From assembly GCF_002563795.1 (NCBI RefSeq), contig NZ_PDJL01000004.1, positions 868,001-932,000 on the forward strand: a stretch of 64,000 nucleotides of DNA, given 5' to 3'. A program made the position numbers and the translations under genes. Below are positions 8,948 to 19,701 of this stretch, one piece after another (position 1 is the first letter of the stretch; each line of letters opens with the position of its first letter). A model generated the notes under the pieces. That model saw only the letters and a list, made by a program, of their open reading frames with translations, made no database searches and was not told the DNA's origin. Origin of the DNA: Vibrio sp. ES.051. GTDB lineage: Bacteria > Pseudomonadota > Gammaproteobacteria > Enterobacterales > Vibrionaceae.

Positions 8948-10024
8948 ATGCATCAGTTCACTTCAAAACAAGATTTTTGTGATTGGTTTAACCAATACCA
9001 GCATCCACAATTGGTGGAAAACTGGGCTGATATTCACGATGTCATCGCAATTACAGCGCAAGGTGAGGTAGAGGTAACATTGCCCTTTGCAAGTAATGGG
9101 CTTCAGTACGAATTACGCGACTGGATCAGACATCAGCAAACTGTAGGCACAGTGCCGGAGTTTCCATGCCATATTGGTCTTGGCGTTAAAGCATTAGAAA
9201 CACAAGTGGACAACCCAGTAAAAGGTGTGAAAAATATCATCGCCGTAAGTTCGGCAAAAGGCGGGGTCGGTAAATCAACCACAGCGGTCAACCTAGCGTT
9301 GGCGATTGCTCAATCTGGCGCGAAAGTCGGCTTGCTTGATGCCGATATCTATGGTCCTTCCGTACCGATGATGCTGGGTCAAGAGGATGCGAAACCCGAG
9401 GTTCGAGACGGAAAATGGATGAAGCCAGTTTTTGCTCACGGGATCTATACTCATTCTATTGGTTACTTGGTTGATAAATCGGAAGCGGCAATTTGGCGAG
9501 GTCCAATGGCTTCAAAAGCGTTGTCGCAATTACTAACTGAAACCGATTGGCCCGATTTGGATTACTTAGTTATCGATATGCCGCCAGGTACCGGTGATAT
9601 TCAGTTGACCTTGTCTCAGCAGATTCCAGTAACCGGAAGTGTGTTGGTCACGACACCGCAAGACCTTGCTTTAGCCGATGCAAGAAAAGGCGCGGCGATG
9701 TTTAACAAGGTTCATGTTCCAGTTATCGGTGTTGTGGAAAATATGAGTTACCACATCTGTAGTCAATGCGGTGCGAAAGAACATATTTTTGGTATGGGTG
9801 GCGCAGAAAAAATGTCACAAGAATTTGGCTTAGCATTATTAGGTCAAATTCCATTGCATATTTCTATGCGAGAAGACATTGATACGGGGATACCAACAGT
9901 AGCAAGACGGCCAGAAAGCGAACATGCCGGTTATTATAAGCAACTTGCTGACCGTGTATGTAGCACGATGTTTTGGCAAGGCAAAGCCAAACCAGAGGCA
10001 ATTAGTTTTACAATGGTGAACTAA
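8948..10024 (+). CDS. mrp: Iron-sulfur cluster carrier ATPase Mrp/ApbC
   Basis: A 358-residue MinD/Mrp-type P-loop ATPase that holds and delivers a [4Fe-4S] cluster to apo-proteins. The deviant Walker A motif KGGVGKS is at 104-110, a switch region follows at DADIYGPS (131-138), and the metal-binding CSQC is at 271-274. The N-terminal 90 residues form the usual small MIP18-like (DUF59-type) region. A very strong ribosome site AAAGGAGGA precedes the ATG by four to five bases. The metG/mrp divergent pair is conserved across gamma-proteobacteria. Confidence 0.95.
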   Translation: MHQFTSKQDFCDWFNQYQHPQLVENWADIHDVIAITAQGEVEVTLPFASNGLQYELRDWIRHQQTVGTVPEFPCHIGLGVKALETQVDNPVKGVKNIIAVSSAKGGVGKSTTAVNLALAIAQSGAKVGLLDADIYGPSVPMMLGQEDAKPEVRDGKWMKPVFAHGIYTHSIGYLVDKSEAAIWRGPMASKALSQLLTETDWPDLDYLVIDMPPGTGDIQLTLSQQIPVTGSVLVTTPQDLALADARKGAAMFNKVHVPVIGVVENMSYHICSQCGAKEHIFGMGGAEKMSQEFGLALLGQIPLHISMREDIDTGIPTVARRPESEHAGYYKQLADRVCSTMFWQGKAKPEAISFTMVN

Positions 10025-10147
10025 GTTTACTATGCCAATTGGGTGATGATTGCACATTTTAACGTTTGCTTGGAGATTAACCCTCTGAGCAGGCAGAAAC
10101 TTACGACTAAACCCTAATTCCAGCTAGTAACTAAGGGGGGAACTCCC

Positions 10148-10153
10148 TATAAT
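10148..10153 (+). promoter_or_regulatory. -10 box of the udk promoter
   Basis: A perfect TATAAT 52 bp before the udk ATG. The -35 at 17 bp (TAGTAA) is poor. A GGGGGG tract lies in the spacer. Confidence 0.45.
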
Positions 10154-10205
10154 CACGCAGTTTATCTTTTTATGTGACTAGAAAATCATCATCGGGTGCA
10201 AACTA

Positions 10206-10847
10206 ATGTCTGATAATAATCAATGCGTCATCGTCGGTATTGCTGGCGCTTCAGCTTCTGGAAAAAGTCTGATCGCAAGCACTATTTATAATGAGCTTCG
10301 CGAGAAAGTAGGCGATCATCAAATCGGTGTCATCACGGAAGATTGTTACTACAACGACCAAAGCCACCTAAGCATGGAAGAGCGAGTAAAGGCGAACTAC
10401 GACCACCCGAGTGCGTTAGATCACGATCTACTGTGTGAGCACCTTGAAAAACTGGGGCGTGGTGAAGCGGTAAAGGTACCGGAGTACAGCTACACTGAGC
10501 ATACAAGAACAAACAATACGACAATAATGACCCCTAAAAAGGTAATCATTTTAGAAGGTATTCTTCTTCTTACTGACCCTCGCCTTCGTGATTTGATGCA
10601 TGCGACGATATTTATGGATACGCCACTCGATATCTGTCTTCTTCGACGGGTTAAACGTGATGTTGAGGAGCGAGGTCGTACAATGGAATCTGTTCTTAAG
10701 CAATACCAGCAAACCGTACGTCCGATGTTCATGCAGTTTATTGAACCTTCTAAACAATATGCGGACATCATTGTGCCTCGTGGTGGTAAAAACCGTATTG
10801 CGATTGATGTACTAAAAGCTCACATTGCAAAACTTTTGAAAGCTTAA
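10206..10847 (+). CDS. udk: Uridine kinase
   Basis: A 213-residue cytosolic kinase of pyrimidine salvage that phosphorylates uridine and cytidine to UMP and CMP. The P-loop GASASGKS is at residues 14-21. [19 protein letters not shown] and the C-terminal [12 protein letters not shown] are hallmark uridine kinase segments. Length matches E. coli Udk (213). It is a single gene with its own -10 box and terminator, followed by the AsmA-family gene as in relatives. Confidence 0.96.
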   Translation: MSDNNQCVIVGIAGASASGKSLIASTIYNELREKVGDHQIGVITEDCYYNDQSHLSMEERVKANYDHPSALDHDLLCEHLEKLGRGEAVKVPEYSYTEHTRTNNTTIMTPKKVIILEGILLLTDPRLRDLMHATIFMDTPLDICLLRRVKRDVEERGRTMESVLKQYQQTVRPMFMQFIEPSKQYADIIVPRGGKNRIAIDVLKAHIAKLLKA

Positions 10848-10882
10848 GTTTTTAGAAGGCTATATTGCTTTATTTTTATGTT

Positions 10883-10917
10883 AAGAAGTGGCACGGTAAG
10901 TGTCACTTCTTTTTTTT
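10883..10917 (+). terminator. udk terminator
   Basis: AAGAAGTG-G-CAC / GTG-T-CACTTCTT with a 5-base loop; the G and T face each other as a wobble pair. Followed by eight T. Confidence 0.92.
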
Positions 10918-11001
10918 GTTTTTAAATTAGTCAGTTGCAAGGAAAAACCGGACGTTTTTCACGTTTTTGTGGAACTGTCAGCGGTAAATCTAGCCTGCGG
11001 T

Positions 11002-11007
11002 TATAAT
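11002..11007 (+). promoter_or_regulatory. -10 box upstream of the AsmA-family gene
   Basis: TATAAT 29 bp before the start codon. No clear -35 at normal spacing (TGTCAG lies 19 bp upstream). Confidence 0.45.
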
Positions 11008-11036
11008 TGTAAAAACACTCGAGCAAGGAAAAACAA

Positions 11037-13124
11037 ATGAAGAAACTGCTCTTAATTCTAGCAATACCGATTGTGGTCATTTTGGTCGCAATTTTAGCGT
11101 TAACTATCTTCGTCAATCCGAACCAGTTTAAGCCCCTTATTGTTGAACAAGCGCAAAAGCAAACAGGGTTAGAACTGGTGATTGAAGGAGATATCAGCTG
11201 GCAATTTTTCCCATCGATCGGCTTTGAGCTGGGACATACAGAATTGCGAAACCCTCAAGGCTTTAGTAAACCCAACTTATTCAAAGTTGATACGGTTGGT
11301 ATTGATATTTCCGTTATGCCACTTCTCAGTCAGCAGCTTGAAATTGGTAATGTCACGCTGGATGGTGCAGAGTTCTATATCGAAACCAAGAAAGATGGCA
11401 GCAAGAATATTGATGCATTGACGAAAGCGCAAACACAACAAGCAGAGCAAGCGAGCGATATTGCACCTACGCAAAATAGTGAAACGCAGCCTTCTGGCTC
11501 AGATTGGAGCATTAATCTTGCTGGTGTTACGGTTTCTAACGGCTCATTAGAAGTTCAGGACAAGCAAGCCGGAAGTTACACCAAGCTTTACGACATCTCA
11601 TTAAACCTTTCCGAATTCGCTTTTGACAACTGGACAACGGCTGATTTTGGTGTGAAGGGCGAAATGAACGACCAAAAGTTCACCGCGAAAGGTCAGGCAG
11701 ACTTTAAGCTAGAAAAAGGTTTGGCAAACTACGCGCTAAAGAACATCAACTTTGATGCGACATACTCAGACCCTGCCAATAAGATTGAATCGGCAACGTT
11801 CGGTTTAGAGACGTTTGAATTCGATAAAGTAAATAACCTGACGTATGCCATGAAGGGCGACGCTGGTGGTATGAAGTTAGATATGCAGGGTGCTGGTCAA
11901 CTTAGCGTGGACAAGGCTATCAGCAAAGTGCAGTTGGATAAGTTAACTCTTAAATCGACTTTTGAGGGTGATGCTTTACCTCAATCACCGATGAAAGTCG
12001 ACATGGTGTCTGATCTGTCTTTCGACCTAACGAAAAGTCATCTGAGCTTTGTCCTAGAGAAATTAACAGCGAATGCTATCGCCTTAGATGGTAAGGCCGA
12101 TGTGACACTTGGTGATATTCCTAAAGTACGCTTTGCTCTCCATAGCCCAAATATCGATCTTGATGAATTCTTAGGATTAGATCCGCAAGCTTCTGAAGGT
12201 AACAAGCCAGCTTCTGGTGGTGAAAGTGGCCCTGCCGGGCCAGAGGTTGAACCTGATTTATCTGCGTTGAAAACGTTAGATGTAAAGGGTGATACTACCA
12301 TCGACAAATTCAAAGCGGCAAATGCGAAGATGGAAGCGGTAAAAACGAGCTTCACTGTAAATCGTGGCGTATTTGAGCTTACTTCATTTAGTTCGAAGCT
12401 GTACCAAGGCTCAATCTCAGCGACAGCGAAGTTAGATGCACGCAAGTCACCAGCGACTTACAGTGTGAAAAAGTCAATCAAAGGCGTGAAAGTTCAACCG
12501 CTACTTATTGATGTCGCTGATAACGATAAGCTTGAAGGGACGGGTAACATTGATGTGAATGTTACAGGTAAGAGTCTAACGCCTACCGGTATCAAGAAGA
12601 ATCTTTCTGGTACGGTTGTTATCAATTTTGCTGACGGTGCGGTGAATGGCATCAACGTTGCTCAGTTGATTCGTGAAAACTACGCGAAATTTAAAGGGCA
12701 AAAAGTCGAAAGCACAAATGAAGCTAAGAAAACAGACTTTAGTGCGATGACGGCGACATTGAAGCTCAACAAAGGTGTCGTATCAACGGATAATATGCAA
12801 GCTCAGTCTCCATTGCTACGTGTTCGTGGTAAAGGCACCGCAAACTACATCAATGAAACTGTCGACTTTACCATCAGCACATCAGTCGTAGGTAGCCTAG
12901 AAGGCCAAGGCGGTAAAGATATTGATGAGTTGAAAGACATTACTATTCCGATCAATGTGTCTGGTCAGTGGGCGGATCCTAAATTCAAACTGGTATTCGA
13001 TGATGTTCTGAAACAGAAAGCTCAGAAAGAAATTGATCGTGGTGTAGAGAAGCTAACGGACAAGATCAAAGATGAAAAAACCAAAGAAGCAGTCGATGGT
13101 TTGATAAAGAATTTATTCAATTAG
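11037..13124 (+). CDS. asmA: AsmA-family envelope protein
   Basis: A 695-residue AsmA-like protein. Residues 4-26 form a single N-terminal membrane anchor, and the rest is a long periplasmic repeat-rich beta structure. The N-terminal AsmA signature is clear (NPNQFKPLI, then GDISWQFFPSIGFELG), and the C-terminal AsmA domain holds NGINVAQLIRENY. AsmA-like proteins are bridge-like members of the RBG/Vps13-type lipid-transfer group and affect outer-membrane lipid balance. A Gly/Pro-rich spacer lies near residues 385-405. Udk and AsmA are neighbours in E. coli too. The exact paralogue name is less certain than the family. Confidence 0.85.
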   Translation: MKKLLLILAIPIVVILVAILALTIFVNPNQFKPLIVEQAQKQTGLELVIEGDISWQFFPSIGFELGHTELRNPQGFSKPNLFKVDTVGIDISVMPLLSQQLEIGNVTLDGAEFYIETKKDGSKNIDALTKAQTQQAEQASDIAPTQNSETQPSGSDWSINLAGVTVSNGSLEVQDKQAGSYTKLYDISLNLSEFAFDNWTTADFGVKGEMNDQKFTAKGQADFKLEKGLANYALKNINFDATYSDPANKIESATFGLETFEFDKVNNLTYAMKGDAGGMKLDMQGAGQLSVDKAISKVQLDKLTLKSTFEGDALPQSPMKVDMVSDLSFDLTKSHLSFVLEKLTANAIALDGKADVTLGDIPKVRFALHSPNIDLDEFLGLDPQASEGNKPASGGESGPAGPEVEPDLSALKTLDVKGDTTIDKFKAANAKMEAVKTSFTVNRGVFELTSFSSKLYQGSISATAKLDARKSPATYSVKKSIKGVKVQPLLIDVADNDKLEGTGNIDVNVTGKSLTPTGIKKNLSGTVVINFADGAVNGINVAQLIRENYAKFKGQKVESTNEAKKTDFSAMTATLKLNKGVVSTDNMQAQSPLLRVRGKGTANYINETVDFTISTSVVGSLEGQGGKDIDELKDITIPINVSGQWADPKFKLVFDDVLKQKAQKEIDRGVEKLTDKIKDEKTKEAVDGLIKNLFN

Positions 13125-13138
13125 ATTCGAGCCAAAGC

Positions 13139-13169
13139 AAAAAGGGTTGGCATTAGCCAACCCTTTTTT
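13139..13169. terminator. Bidirectional terminator, asmA / cobO
   Basis: AAAGGGTTGGC (13141-13151), loop ATTA, GCCAACCCTTT, flanked by A and T runs. It lies between two convergent genes. Confidence 0.92.
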
Positions 13170-13186
13170 AATTCTGCTGGTGAGCT

Positions 13187-13792
13187 TTACCAGTCGACAC
13201 CTTTCAGCGCTTTGACGCCTGATTCAAATGCATGCTTTACATTCTTCACTTCAGAAACGGTATCGGCCATTTCAATCAGGGTGCGATGTGCGCCACGACC
13301 AGTAATGATAACCGACTGCATTTTAGGGCGGTTATTCAGCGCTTCAACGACCTCATCTAAGTCAATGTAGCCGTAGCTCACCATGTACGTCAACTCGTCA
13401 AAAAGAACCACATCGATAGATTCATCTTTGAGCATGCGCTTACATTCTTGCCATACGCCTTGCGCTGCTTCGGTATCAGCGGCTTTGTTTTGCGTTTCCC
13501 ACGTAAAGCCGGTTGCCATTACTTGGAACTCAACGCCGAGTTGCTCAAGTAGGTTGCGCTCACCGTTGTCCCATGTACCTTTAATAAACTGAGCGACTGA
13601 ACATTTTAAACCGTGTCCTACCGCACGCGCGATAGTACCAAAGCCCGACGTCGATTTACCCTTACCATTACCAGTAATAATAAGCAGTAAACCTTTCTCT
13701 TCTTGAGCAGCAGCAATTTTTGCGTCTACCTGTTCTTTGACTTTTTGTTGGCGAGCTTTATGGCGTGCTTCTTTATTTTCTTCGATAGACAT
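13187..13792 (-). CDS. cobO: Corrinoid adenosyltransferase (CobO/BtuR family)
   Basis: A 201-residue enzyme that transfers the adenosyl group of ATP to cob(I)alamin or cob(I)yrinic acid diamide, making the active coenzyme. A basic N-terminal helix (KEARHKARQQKVKEQ) precedes the P-loop GNGKGKST at 41-48. FDELTYMVSYGYID and TGRGAHRTLIEMADTVSEV are family hallmarks. Length matches E. coli BtuR/CobA (196). No other cobalamin genes are nearby, so salvage is more likely than part of a de novo cluster. Confidence 0.93.
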   Translation of the reverse strand: MSIEENKEARHKARQQKVKEQVDAKIAAAQEEKGLLLIITGNGKGKSTSGFGTIARAVGHGLKCSVAQFIKGTWDNGERNLLEQLGVEFQVMATGFTWETQNKAADTEAAQGVWQECKRMLKDESIDVVLFDELTYMVSYGYIDLDEVVEALNNRPKMQSVIITGRGAHRTLIEMADTVSEVKNVKHAFESGVKALKGVDW

Positions 13793-13909
13793 AATATTTT
13801 CTCAATTCCTTTTCGTGCTGTGCCCAAGCTGATTTGGGTTCATTGATTTATCTCGCTATGATAGACCAACATATCGTGAAGAAAAACCACCGATAATTCA
13901 GGGAATAAA

Positions 13910-14359
13910 ATGAAGAAAATACTTGTTGTTTGTATGGGAAACATTTGTCGGTCTCCAACCGGAGAGGCCGTGTTAAGAGCGAAAGCTCAAGATTTGGGTG
14001 TTGCCGTGGAGGTTGAGTCGGCAGGTACGATTGGCTACCACGCAGGAAACCCACCGGATTCAAGGGCGATGGCGGCAGGAAAGCAGCGAGGTTACTCTTT
14101 TAAAGGAATGCGTGCGCGTCAAGTTACCATTAATGACTTTGAAAAGTTTGACTTTATCTTAGCCGCGGACAAAGCGAATTTAGCTGATTTACTGGATATT
14201 TGTCCGTTGGAGTACCGACACAAGGTATCGCTATTTTTAAGTCATTCTGGGTCAAATAACGATGAAGTCCCAGACCCATATTACGGTGGAGAAGATGGCT
14301 TTGAATTGGTGCTTGATTTAATTGAAGAGGCATCAGAAGCGATTTTGAAGAAGCTATAA
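13910..14359 (+). CDS. Low-molecular-weight protein tyrosine phosphatase
   Basis: A 149-residue cytosolic phosphatase. The P-loop is at residues 8-15 (CMGNICRS) with nucleophile Cys8 and Arg14. The general acid lies in VPDPYYGG near residue 122. In capsule loci such enzymes oppose a Wzc-type kinase, but no polysaccharide genes or kinase lie here, so the substrate is unknown. It is a single gene closed by a hairpin shared with the convergent SulP gene. Confidence 0.9.
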   Translation: MKKILVVCMGNICRSPTGEAVLRAKAQDLGVAVEVESAGTIGYHAGNPPDSRAMAAGKQRGYSFKGMRARQVTINDFEKFDFILAADKANLADLLDICPLEYRHKVSLFLSHSGSNNDEVPDPYYGGEDGFELVLDLIEEASEAILKKL

Positions 14360-14381
14360 TCGTGTGGTTTGAAGACAATAG

Positions 14382-14411
14382 AAAAAGGGATGAGCTTAGC
14401 TCATCCCTTTA
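14382..14411. terminator. Bidirectional terminator, phosphatase / SulP
   Basis: AAAGGGATGAGC, loop TTA, GCTCATCCCTTT, with A5 on the left. Good on the minus strand (T5 tail), weaker on the plus strand. Confidence 0.85.
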
Positions 14412-14419
14412 TGTCTGTA

Positions 14420-15979
14420 TTAACCCGCGAGAAGGTCGGTTGCGACTTTGTAGCTTGGGTCTTCCTTCACATTGATTTCAACCAAGCTGCCAGCTTTATC
14501 TAGAAGCTTGCGGCAATCTGGGCTTAGGTGACGAAGGTGTAGCGTTTTACCTTGAGAGTTGTAACGTTCTGCTAGTGTTTCAATCGCTTCAATTGCAGAG
14601 TGATCAGTCACGCGCGAGTCCGCGAAGTCCACAATCACATCTTTTGGATCGTCATGAGCATTGAACAATTCAAGGAAGTTTGCTGCAGACCCGAAGAAAA
14701 TAGGACCATGAATCTTATACTCTTTAGAGTCTTCTTCATTTAAGCATGTGTCTGCGTAGATGTGCTTCGCATGTTGCCATGCAAACATCAGTGCCGAAAC
14801 GATAACACCGATCGCTACTGCAACGGCGAGGTCAGTAAGAACCGTGACAACCGTCACTAACAAGATAACGAAGAAGTCTTGCTTTGGTACGCGTCGCGCG
14901 AGTTTAAATGTTGCCCACTCAAAAGTGCCAATCACCACCATGAACATCACACCAACGAGTGCTGCTAGTGGGATCATCTCAATCAGTGATGAAGCAAACA
15001 GGATAAAAACCAACAGGGCACTTGCAGCAATGATACCAGATAGACGACCACGACCACCGGAGTTAACGTTGATCATTGATTGGCCAATCATCGCACAGCC
15101 GCCCATTGCACCAAATACAGAACACGTCATGTTTGCCATACCTTGACCGACACATTCACGGTTAGATTGGCCACGAGTGTTCGTCATCTCATCCAACACT
15201 GTCAGAGTCAGCAATGACTCAATTAAGCCAATGGCCGCGAGAATGATCGCGTAAGGCAAAATGATTTGTAGAGTTTCTAGCGTAAATGGTACCGCCGGAA
15301 TAGAGAAGGTTGGCAGTGAACCTGCGAGTGTTGCCGCTTCATCACCAGACATTGTACGCAGGAAGTCAACGACGGTACGAGTGTCTAGATCTAAGCCTAC
15401 CACAAGCGCAGTTACGGTGACGATCGCCACGAGAGACGAGGGTACCGCTGTCGTGATTTTGGGTAGAAAGTGAATGATTGCCATGGTTAGCGCAACCAAA
15501 CCAAGCATTAGCAGCATTTGGTTTTGTGGTAGCCAAGTAAGCATGCCGTTGACGTCTGGCGCTTTAAACTGACCCAATTGAGCTAGGAAGATAACAATAG
15601 CCAGACCGTTTACAAAACCGATCATCACAGGGTGAGGTACGATACGGATGAACTTACCCAATTTAAACATACCAGCGGCAATTTGAAGAATACCAGCGAG
15701 CATGATGGCTGCGAATAGGTACTGGACACCGTGAGTCGCGACAAGCGAAACCATTACGACTGCCATGGCACCTGTTGCACCTGATATCATACCAGGGCGG
15801 CCACCAAAGATAGAGGTGATAAGGCCAACGATGAATGCTGCGTACAGACCAACCATAGGGTCTACACCAGCAACGAACGCAAATGCGACAGCTTCAGGAA
15901 CTAATGCGAGCGCTACCGTTAAGCCTGACAGCACGTCGTTTTTTACAGAGTGCTTAGAAAATTGCGGAAATTCGAACAT
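14420..15979 (-). CDS. SulP-family inorganic anion transporter
   Basis: A 519-residue SLC26/SulP transporter with 10 or more membrane segments across residues 15-400 and a C-terminal cytoplasmic STAS domain (about 415-510: [17 protein letters not shown], then [15 protein letters not shown]). The SulP signature follows the first membrane segments ([21 protein letters not shown]). Substrate may be sulfate, bicarbonate or another anion; the sequence alone does not decide. It lies downstream of rne but behind its terminator, so it needs its own promoter in the 16.0-16.2 kb gap. The STAS domain implies regulatory contacts, possibly with acyl carrier protein as for E. coli YchM/DauA. Confidence 0.9.
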   Translation of the reverse strand: MFEFPQFSKHSVKNDVLSGLTVALALVPEAVAFAFVAGVDPMVGLYAAFIVGLITSIFGGRPGMISGATGAMAVVMVSLVATHGVQYLFAAIMLAGILQIAAGMFKLGKFIRIVPHPVMIGFVNGLAIVIFLAQLGQFKAPDVNGMLTWLPQNQMLLMLGLVALTMAIIHFLPKITTAVPSSLVAIVTVTALVVGLDLDTRTVVDFLRTMSGDEAATLAGSLPTFSIPAVPFTLETLQIILPYAIILAAIGLIESLLTLTVLDEMTNTRGQSNRECVGQGMANMTCSVFGAMGGCAMIGQSMINVNSGGRGRLSGIIAASALLVFILFASSLIEMIPLAALVGVMFMVVIGTFEWATFKLARRVPKQDFFVILLVTVVTVLTDLAVAVAIGVIVSALMFAWQHAKHIYADTCLNEEDSKEYKIHGPIFFGSAANFLELFNAHDDPKDVIVDFADSRVTDHSAIEAIETLAERYNSQGKTLHLRHLSPDCRKLLDKAGSLVEINVKEDPSYKVATDLLAG

Positions 15980-16283
15980 GTTTGTTTTTAGTTCTCTTTA
16001 AAATGAGTTGATCCCGACACATACTCGTATTTGCGCAAGTTACTGGGTGATTGAGTTTTGATCAATTATCGCAGTGTAAACCGTAGTAATAAAAGAGCGG
16101 CATCAGGAAGGTGTCGAAAAATTAAGTCGGCGCATGCTACCGAAAAGTGTGACTAAGTTCAAGAATGATGCGAGAAATGACACACCTATGTGAACAGTCA
16201 TTGATATAAACAATCAATAAAAAGGGCTGCCGATATGGCAGCCCTTTTTCCGTTGTTGCATTCTCGCTGCAATGAGCGTTGAC
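15980..16283. other. Gene-free region between rne and the SulP gene
   Basis: 304 bp holding the rne terminator (16219-16249) and, by position, the SulP promoter on the minus strand. I found no well-matched promoter. A GATAAT on the minus strand (16067-16072 read in reverse) is the best -10 candidate. Confidence 0.4.
16219..16249 (-). terminator. rne terminator
   Basis: AAAGGGCTGCC, loop GATAT, GGCAGCCCTTT with A and T runs on both sides, 35 bp after the rne stop. Confidence 0.92.
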
Positions 16284-19200
16284 TTAGTTAAAGTCTGGCT
16301 TTGTCATTTCTGAAGAAGCACGGTTTTTTGCAGCTTGGCTACCCGCACCTTTTGGCTGGTATCGCTCAGCTTTGAAAGGGGCCGCGGAAACCTCGATCTC
16401 TTTCATTTCTTGAGAGCCTGGCGCTTTTGTCATAGGTGCGCTGGCACTAAGTTTGGCTGCTGCTACCTTAATCACTTTTGCTTTCGCGTCTTCAGCTTTT
16501 GTTGGAGCTTCGGTTGCTATTGGTTCAACCTTAGGCTCTTCAACTATTGTCTCAATGATCGGCTCTTGAACTGGAGTTTCGTCTACCGCTGTATCTGCCG
16601 TTTCAGCAATCGGAGTCTCAACTACTTGAACGGTTGGTTCAACCGTTGTTTGTTCGGCTGTAACCGAATCAGCAACGGCTGTTTCAACGACAGGGGCTTC
16701 TACATTTTCAGCCTTATCTTGCGTTGTTTTAGCGCTAACAGGCGTTTCTGATGCAATAGGTTGACCGTGACGGATAATCACTTTCCCCATTGCCATCTCT
16801 GGACAAGCAAAGCCACCTTGGATGGCTGTTACCGCCGTTACAACTTCTTCCTGTGTACGTTCTTCTTTCTTAGGTGCTGACTTTGGAGTGTAACGTGGCA
16901 TTACTTTCCCCATCGCCATTTCTGGAGAGGCTACTCCACCTTTACGCAGACGGAATGGGTTAGGGCGACGATCGCGACCTCTGCGTCGACGTTGACCACT
17001 TGCACGCAGATGACGAGGAGAACGACGGTTACGGCGCTGTTTCGACTCTGGCTGCTTGTTGTCTTGTTGCGCTTCAGTTGCGGCTTCTGACGGCTTCTCA
17101 ACTTTTGACGGCTTCTCAATTTTCGCTTCAACCACTTCTGCGACCGGATTTTCTTCCGCGATATACTCTTCAGCCTGCTGATCTTTAATACGGACAGATT
17201 TGTTTAATTTGCGACGTTGACGGCGCTCTTTCACTTTCTCTGTTTTCGCATTTTGTTTCGGCTTATTCTCTTCTGGCTTCGTCTCAGAACGAGCTTCAGC
17301 TGCAAGTTGTAGGCCTTTTTCCGCTACTTTGTCGTTCGCTTTTGGCTCTTGAGCTTTTTCAGCTTGTTGAGCTTTCGGTTTACGCTTCTGGTTACGGTTT
17401 TGCTGCTTGTTATTTGGTTGTTGAGCTTCACTTTGTTCATTGGCTTGCTCATCACGAGGCTTACGACGACGTCTGTTATCACGATTATCGCGTTGATTAT
17501 TATTTCGGCGGCGATCGTTACGGTCACGTTTGTTGTCGTGATTTGGTTTTTTCTCTTCTTGAGGTTTCGGCTCTTCTTGTACTTCTTCAGAGCCATTAGA
17601 TAGGAAGCTACCAAGTGCTTTAAACAAACGGCTGAACAGTCCAGGTTGCTCTTCTTGTTCAACTTTCTTTTCTTGTTTCTGCTTTTTCACTTCTGGAGCT
17701 GGTTTAGCTACAGGAGCAGGAGCTGTTTGAGTTGGTGCTGCAAAGCCTTTAAGAACAGGTTCTTCAAGTCGTTTAGGTTTTACATCAACCTCAACGGGCT
17801 CTTTACCTTCCGCTTCTTTCATTGCTTCCAGTTTCTTAGGAAGTAGATAAGAAATCAGATCAAACTCTTCACCTTCACGAACGCGGATTACTTCAAAGTG
17901 CGGTGTTTCCATATCAGAGTTAGGAACTACGGTGATCTTCACTTCTTGAATACGTTCGATGTGGTTAACCGAGCGGCGCTTTTCGTTCAATAGGTAGGAA
18001 GCGATGGGCACTGGTACAACGGCTAATACTTGTGCTGTATTGTCTTTTAACGCCTCTTCTTCAATCAGGCGAAGGACAGAAAGCGCTAACGATTCGTTAT
18101 CACGAACAACACCAGTACCGCTACAGCGAGGACAAATATGGTGGCTTGCTTCTGCTAGAGAAGGGCTTAAACGTTGGCGAGACATTTCTAGCAGACCGAA
18201 GCGAGAAATACGACCGATCTGTACACGAGCTCTATCTAAACGAACAGCTTCGCGTAGGCGGTTTTCTACTTCACGTTGGTGACGAATTGGTGTCATATCG
18301 ATAAAGTCGATAACCACCAGACCACCGAGATCACGTAGACGCAATTGTCGGGCGATCTCGTCTGCTGCTTCTAGGTTTGTGTTTAGCGCTGTCTCTTCGA
18401 TATCGCCACCCTTTGTGGCACGAGCAGAGTTGATATCGATAGAAGTTAACGCTTCTGTTGGGTCGATAACAATAGAACCACCAGACGGCAGGCGCACTTC
18501 ACGTTGAAAAGCCGATTCAATTTGGCTTTCGATTTGGTAGTGGCTGAACAGTGGTACTTCACCTTCGTATTTCTTAATGCGGCTAACAAAATCAGGGCGA
18601 ACTAGTTGAATGTGCTCTTTCGCACGTTCATAGATAGTGTTGCTATCGATAAGAATTTCGCCAATATCACGGCGTAGGTAGTCACGAATAGCACGAACGA
18701 TAACGTTACTTTCTTGGTGGATTAAAAATGGAGCAGGGTTCGAGTCTGCTGCGCCTTTGATTGCTCCCCAATGGTTAAGTAGTACGTTTAGGTCCCACTC
18801 AAGCTCTTCTGCACTCTTACCTACGCCAGCAGTACGGACAATCAGGCCCATGCCTTGTGGCAGCTCCAAAGTGCTTAGCGCCGCTTTTAGTTGCGTACGC
18901 TCATCACCCTCGATACGGCGAGAGATACCGCCAGCTCGAGGATTATTAGGCATAAGAACAAGGTAACTACCAGCAAGAGAAATGAAAGTAGTCAGAGCAG
19001 CGCCCTTGCTACCACGTTCCTCTTTTTCCACTTGAACGATGACTTCTTGGCCTTCGGTCAGCACTTCTTTAATGCTTGGACGACCTTGGTAGGTGTAACC
19101 TTCAGGGAAATATTCGCGGGCAATTTCTTTAAGAGGGAGGAAACCGTGACGCTCAGCACCGTAATCAACAAATGCGGCTTCTAAGCTAGGTTCGATACGT

Positions 19201-19340
19201 GTGATACGTCCTTTGTAGATATTCGCTTTTTTAGATTCATGACCTGGACTCTCGATATCAAGATCGAAAAGTCGCTGGCCATCAACCAGAGCGACACGCA
19301 ACTCTTCTTTTTGAGTTGCGTTAATTAACATTCTTTTCAT
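16284..19340 (-). CDS. rne: Ribonuclease E
   Basis: A 1018-residue endoribonuclease and scaffold of the RNA degradosome. The N-terminal half is almost identical in pattern to E. coli: S1 domain (about 35-125), 5'-sensor and RNase H-like parts, catalytic DNase I-like region with VVIDFIDM (second metal Asp), and the Zn-link CPRCSGTG (about 404-411). The C-terminal half is low-complexity and disordered. An amphipathic membrane-targeting helix ([12 protein letters not shown], near 568) is followed by Arg-rich RNA-binding segments ([16 protein letters not shown]). Two copies of a [11 protein letters not shown] motif come next (about 799 and 840), then an APMTKAP segment like the E. coli PNPase-binding region. 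It is divergent from rluC, as in E. coli, with a long leader. Confidence 0.97.
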   Translation of the reverse strand: MKRMLINATQKEELRVALVDGQRLFDLDIESPGHESKKANIYKGRITRIEPSLEAAFVDYGAERHGFLPLKEIAREYFPEGYTYQGRPSIKEVLTEGQEVIVQVEKEERGSKGAALTTFISLAGSYLVLMPNNPRAGGISRRIEGDERTQLKAALSTLELPQGMGLIVRTAGVGKSAEELEWDLNVLLNHWGAIKGAADSNPAPFLIHQESNVIVRAIRDYLRRDIGEILIDSNTIYERAKEHIQLVRPDFVSRIKKYEGEVPLFSHYQIESQIESAFQREVRLPSGGSIVIDPTEALTSIDINSARATKGGDIEETALNTNLEAADEIARQLRLRDLGGLVVIDFIDMTPIRHQREVENRLREAVRLDRARVQIGRISRFGLLEMSRQRLSPSLAEASHHICPRCSGTGVVRDNESLALSVLRLIEEEALKDNTAQVLAVVPVPIASYLLNEKRRSVNHIERIQEVKITVVPNSDMETPHFEVIRVREGEEFDLISYLLPKKLEAMKEAEGKEPVEVDVKPKRLEEPVLKGFAAPTQTAPAPVAKPAPEVKKQKQEKKVEQEEQPGLFSRLFKALGSFLSNGSEEVQEEPKPQEEKKPNHDNKRDRNDRRRNNNQRDNRDNRRRRKPRDEQANEQSEAQQPNNKQQNRNQKRKPKAQQAEKAQEPKANDKVAEKGLQLAAEARSETKPEENKPKQNAKTEKVKERRQRRKLNKSVRIKDQQAEEYIAEENPVAEVVEAKIEKPSKVEKPSEAATEAQQDNKQPESKQRRNRRSPRHLRASGQRRRRGRDRRPNPFRLRKGGVASPEMAMGKVMPRYTPKSAPKKEERTQEEVVTAVTAIQGGFACPEMAMGKVIIRHGQPIASETPVSAKTTQDKAENVEAPVVETAVADSVTAEQTTVEPTVQVVETPIAETADTAVDETPVQEPIIETIVEEPKVEPIATEAPTKAEDAKAKVIKVAAAKLSASAPMTKAPGSQEMKEIEVSAAPFKAERYQPKGAGSQAAKNRASSEMTKPDFN

Positions 19341-19695
19341 TGAAAATTCTCGTTGTCTTTTCTTCTATGTCTTTCTGTCGATTTGCCACTGTTTTTCGCG
19401 CTTTCACGGTGCCTGATCCCATGGCTTATAATTTGCAGCCTCCCGGCTGGAAGGGGATGCTCTCGGGCACTTCAGTCATCACAAATCTTTTTAAGGTTTC
19501 TGTTGGAAACGTAGACTTGTGACCCGCTATTTGGGCGGTAAGTACTCAACGTGATTATGCGAGGAGTAGGGTGGCAAGAGTATTGAGTTCGATGTGTCTT
19601 ACGCCAATGCTGCACTCGACCTTCAACGATCTACTCACATTGCTGAGGATAAATGATTGGTAATGAATAAAATGTAACCAAACCTTCCTTAGCAG
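19341..19695 (-). promoter_or_regulatory. rne 5' leader (about 355 nt), likely autoregulatory
   Basis: The distance from the best promoter (19702-19730) to the rne ATG gives a leader of about 355 nt, close to the 361 nt of E. coli rne, whose structured leader lets RNase E control its own mRNA. On the minus strand several small hairpins are visible, for example GTTTC-CAACA-GAAAC (19499-19513). Similarity to the known rne5 element was judged by size, position and structure only, not by a covariance search. Confidence 0.6.
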
Positions 19696-19701
19696 CTGTG
19701 A

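Noticed and set aside
12175..12250. Possible foreign insertion in the AsmA-family gene (Gly/Pro/Ser-rich segment)
   Set aside because: Frame and codon use continue; it looks like a flexible linker.
12038..12445. 135-codon open frame antisense to the AsmA-family gene
   Set aside because: It lies fully within a well-supported gene, has no ribosome site, and its product is a low-complexity reading of the opposite strand.
14760..15146. 128-codon frame antisense to the SulP gene
   Set aside because: The Thr/Ala/Ile-rich product mirrors the membrane gene on the other strand; no start signals.
16335..16751. 138-codon Phe/Cys-rich frame antisense to the rne tail
   Set aside because: An artefact of the low-complexity Glu/Val/Pro-rich RNase E C-terminus.
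19340..19522. 60-codon frame in the rne leader region
   Set aside because: Lies on the strand opposite the structured rne leader and has no ribosome site.
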